Positions 7,950 to 10,177 of a stretch of DNA of 10,177 nucleotides are shown piece by piece; position 1 is the first letter of the stretch; the number at the start of each line of letters is the position of its first letter. Both the position numbers and the translations under genes were made by a program. Source of the stretch: Smittium culicis (lineage: Eukaryota; Kickxellomycota; Harpellomycetes; Harpellales; Legeriomycetaceae); the NCBI GenBank assembly GCA_001970855.1, contig LSSN01000868.1:6838-17014 (forward strand), given 5' to 3'. The notes beneath the pieces were generated by a model. That model searched no databases, was not told where the DNA came from, and was given only the letters and a program-made list of their open reading frames with translations.

Positions 7950-8418
7950 TACTTTATTTTTTTTTTTTTCCCCTCGGGTTTTTTTCTTTTCAAATAATTA
8001 TACCTTTTATCCCTCTTTTAGTTTGTTCCTCCCTTCTAAAGCTATCTTCTTTGCTGCTTTATAGACATATTTAGATAAACAGCTTCTTCTATACTATCGT
8101 TCAAGTATATCCTTTTATTTCCTCAATCCCAGTTTTATGTATATTTATCTCCTTTCAAAACTTCTGTATCATATCATTTCATCAAAAATCTATCTACTCA
8201 ACCCAGTACTCCCACAAACAGCCCTATTACCCTTAACTCCATCCGTCACATAAACTCCTCTTACCTTATTATTTTTTCTCTAAAAAGCTTACATTTCTCC
8301 AGTATATTCACAACACACTCTATTTACAGCCCCCCCCCCCTCTCCCCGCTTTATTCTGCCTGTTTTTTTTTACCCATCAACTTAACCACCGCTCAGCACT
8401 GTTCAACCAACAGTAAAC
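7950..8418 (+). promoter_or_regulatory. SIP5 promoter and pyrimidine-rich leader
   Basis: From about 7950 the plus strand becomes strongly T/C-rich and stays so up to the SIP5 ATG. It includes a T run with CCCCTCGGG (about 7955-7980) and a C11 tract at 8330-8340, 78 bases before the start codon. CT-rich stretches directly upstream of coding regions are common at fungal promoters and transcription starts. I cannot pinpoint a transcription start. The 62-codon open frame here (7876-8064) is low-complexity Phe/Ser/Lys and is not a gene. Confidence 0.5.
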
Positions 8419-10120
8419 ATGGGAAATCATCATTCGAGGCACATCGGTAACTATTTTGACGGAGGCTCCTTAAGACCTTATGGAATCTACAAGGACGGCG
8501 ATTCTGACTTGGACTTCAAGATAATCGAAAAACTCATTTACGAAAGAAGTATGGCCCCTTTTTACAAAGGTGCTGACGACTCTGAAGAATTCACCTCCTC
8601 CAAAGATACTATAATTTCTGCTGATAAAATCTCCCCACACTCAAGTCAAGATATCCAGTCATATTCCCTATCCAAAGACTCTTCACTAACTTCTGAATTG
8701 CGACAATCTATTAGCGGTTTGGATATATCTCACAACAAGTCTTCTCTTTCCTCATCTAACTTAAAGGCCCAACATACTCCAAAAAAATCTATTCTTTCCA
8801 AGATAAAAAAGGGATTATCCTCTCCTATCGATAATGATCTCTCCTCAAGCCGTGATACTGCCAGCTCCCACTCTGTCAAGTTCAAATTTCCTCCCACTGA
8901 TTACAATGGTCATACTAGAAATAACAGTGCCTCTAAAATATCCCCTGAAATTGATTCTTCCGCTTTCGATGAGCTAAAGAAAAAAGTTATTGAGTGTCCT
9001 ATTTGCTTTTTGTACTATCCTAAAAATATTAATTACTCTGTTTGCTGCAAGAAACCTATTTGTTCAGAATGTTTCATCCAATTTAAAAGAACTGAACAAC
9101 ATTCTAGCACTGTAGAGTAAGTCTCCTCCCTCCCGTTATTTACCTTTATAAACATCCCATCTTTCTATTTTTTACCATATATCACCCTTTTAAAAATTAC
9201 ATGAAGTATCTACTACTTACTAACGCTTATATTTATATCTTCAAGTATTCTCATTTGACCTCCATACCTTTTCTTCTTCTTTTCTAGGTGCCCTTTCTGC
9301 TTGGCTGAGAATTTCAGCATCTCCTACTCTCCCCCAGCTATCATTTTGGAAAAACAACCATTTAAAAAACACTCGGCTAGAGTTAAATCTGTTTCGGTAA
9401 ATAAATTATTCTTTTCTTTTAATTACCTTTTCCCTTGTTTCTTACCCTACTTTTACTAATCAAATTTATCTCTTTATTTTTTTTTAGCATATCGTTTCTC
9501 CTGTCTTAAAAGCATCTGCTATTGGAAATCACAAAAGGTCTCATTCCTTAACTCCGCAGAATCTTGCACGCTGTACAATTAATTGTGGTATGCAAATCAA
9601 TTAAATATCCTTAATTTATCATTATAACCTATACTACTCTGCTATTTTACGAGTTTATTTCTATTTCTCTATTACAAATATATTCATTGCTCACTCATTA
9701 TTTCGTTTATTTCTAACTTTTATAATTTTTTGCTTTGTGATTATAGATGATATAAGGCCAGCCATGATTAAAAAAATTGAAAGAATAAAAAGAGAACAAC
9801 TACAACTGATTAATCGACGTGAACAAATTATTTCTTCTCTTAGCCAGCCTGGATCAAATGCTATTCTTGTTGCTCCTAGGTCTTCAATTTCGAATACAAT
9901 ATCTATTGCCACTAATCCAGCCGTTCAAACTTTAAGAATGTCTGAAAGAGGGCGTGCTTTACTTAATCAATATAGACAAGATGGTGGAGTTTCAATCGAC
10001 GATTTCTTATTACAAGAAGCAATATCTTTAAGCCGCGAATCCTTTATGCTTCATAATATCACTGGCATGATAGAAACTACCGCAGATGCAAATACTAACA
10101 ATCCCCCTCAATTAAATTAG
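8419..10120 (+). CDS. SIP5: Sip5-family zinc-finger protein (4 exons)
   Basis: Exons 8419-9116, 9288-9396, 9488-9587 and 9747-10120 join in phase to 426 residues (yeast Sip5 is somewhat longer). Seen: MGNHHSR, a candidate N-myristoylation signal; a conserved N-terminal block with [11 protein letters not shown] (14-24) and APFYKG (46-51); a Ser-rich low-complexity linker (about 55-180); a Cys-only RING-like finger with C193, C196, C209, C210, C215, C218, C234 and C237; SYSPP (245-249); DDIRP (303-307) followed by a basic helix (about 311-334); and [14 protein letters not shown] (387-400), a ubiquitin-interacting-motif-like helix. Known: yeast Sip5 binds the Snf1 kinase and the Reg1-Glc7 phosphatase; its biochemical activity is not established. 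Introns start GTAAGT, GTAAAT and GTATGC and carry the branch-like sites TACTAAC (9218-9224), TACTAAT (9454-9460) and CTAAC (9713-9717). Intron 1 splits the E233 codon just before the last Cys pair. The ATG has A at -3 and G at +4. Confidence 0.94.
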
Positions 10121-10177
10121 ACTATATTTCCTAATTCTCTCGCTATCTTTAAAACCATAAAGCCAAAAAAAAAAAAA
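10121..10177 (+). other. SIP5 3' flank ending in A13
   Basis: Only 57 bases follow the SIP5 stop codon. No AATAAA is present; ACCATAAAG is the closest. The last 13 bases are all A. This is most simply a contig end at a homopolymer. A poly(A) tail from cDNA is unlikely, since the introns are present. Confidence 0.6.

Noticed and set aside
7876..8064. 62-codon plus-strand open frame
   Set aside because: Low-complexity Phe, Ser and Lys translation of T and A runs in the SIP5 upstream region.
9691..9912. 73-codon minus-strand open frame
   Set aside because: Antisense to SIP5 exon 4 and the end of intron 3, with no independent support.
10165..10177. Poly(A) tail of a cDNA
   Set aside because: The neighbouring gene keeps its introns, so the sequence is genomic. 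A contig end at an A homopolymer is simpler.

Overview
The window looks like nuclear DNA of a filamentous or early-diverging fungus. It is very AT-rich and carries two spliced protein genes with short introns (about 47-412 bases, GT...AG, some with TACTAAC-like branch sites). Both genes were assembled by eye from exon reading frames that join in phase. The minus-strand gene (4678 down to 2239, six exons) encodes a Ric8/synembryn protein, the chaperone and non-receptor exchange factor of G-protein alpha subunits. The plus-strand gene (8419 to 10120, four exons) encodes a Sip5-family zinc-finger protein. Sip5 is a fungal family. Ric8 is missing from budding yeast, so a non-Saccharomyces lineage is likely. 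A finer placement, for example insect-gut fungi, would be a guess.

Layout: 1-265 is a perfect (TATAA)53 satellite that reaches the window edge. 266-2238 is gene-free AT-rich DNA with hairpins, a 12-base G run and a few coding-like scraps. 2239-4678 is RIC8. 4679-8418 is a 3.7-kb spacer between the two divergent gene starts. 8419-10120 is SIP5. The window ends in a 13-base A run, so it is probably a whole small contig broken at low-complexity DNA on both sides.

The most notable structure is in the divergent spacer: four copies of a roughly 188-bp non-coding element at 4974-5161, 5221-5409, 5747-5935 and 6583-6769 (the last inverted). The best copy has perfect 10-bp terminal inverted repeats starting CCC and is flanked by TTAA on both sides, which is the signature of piggyBac-type transposition. 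The other copies are increasingly decayed. They appear to be a family of MITEs (short non-autonomous elements) inserted upstream of RIC8. No transposase is visible.

The two genes are not known to act in one pathway. Ric8 belongs to heterotrimeric G-protein signalling, and Sip5 is linked in yeast to the Snf1 kinase and the Reg1-Glc7 phosphatase. Their divergent arrangement with a long, element-filled spacer gives no sign of co-regulation.
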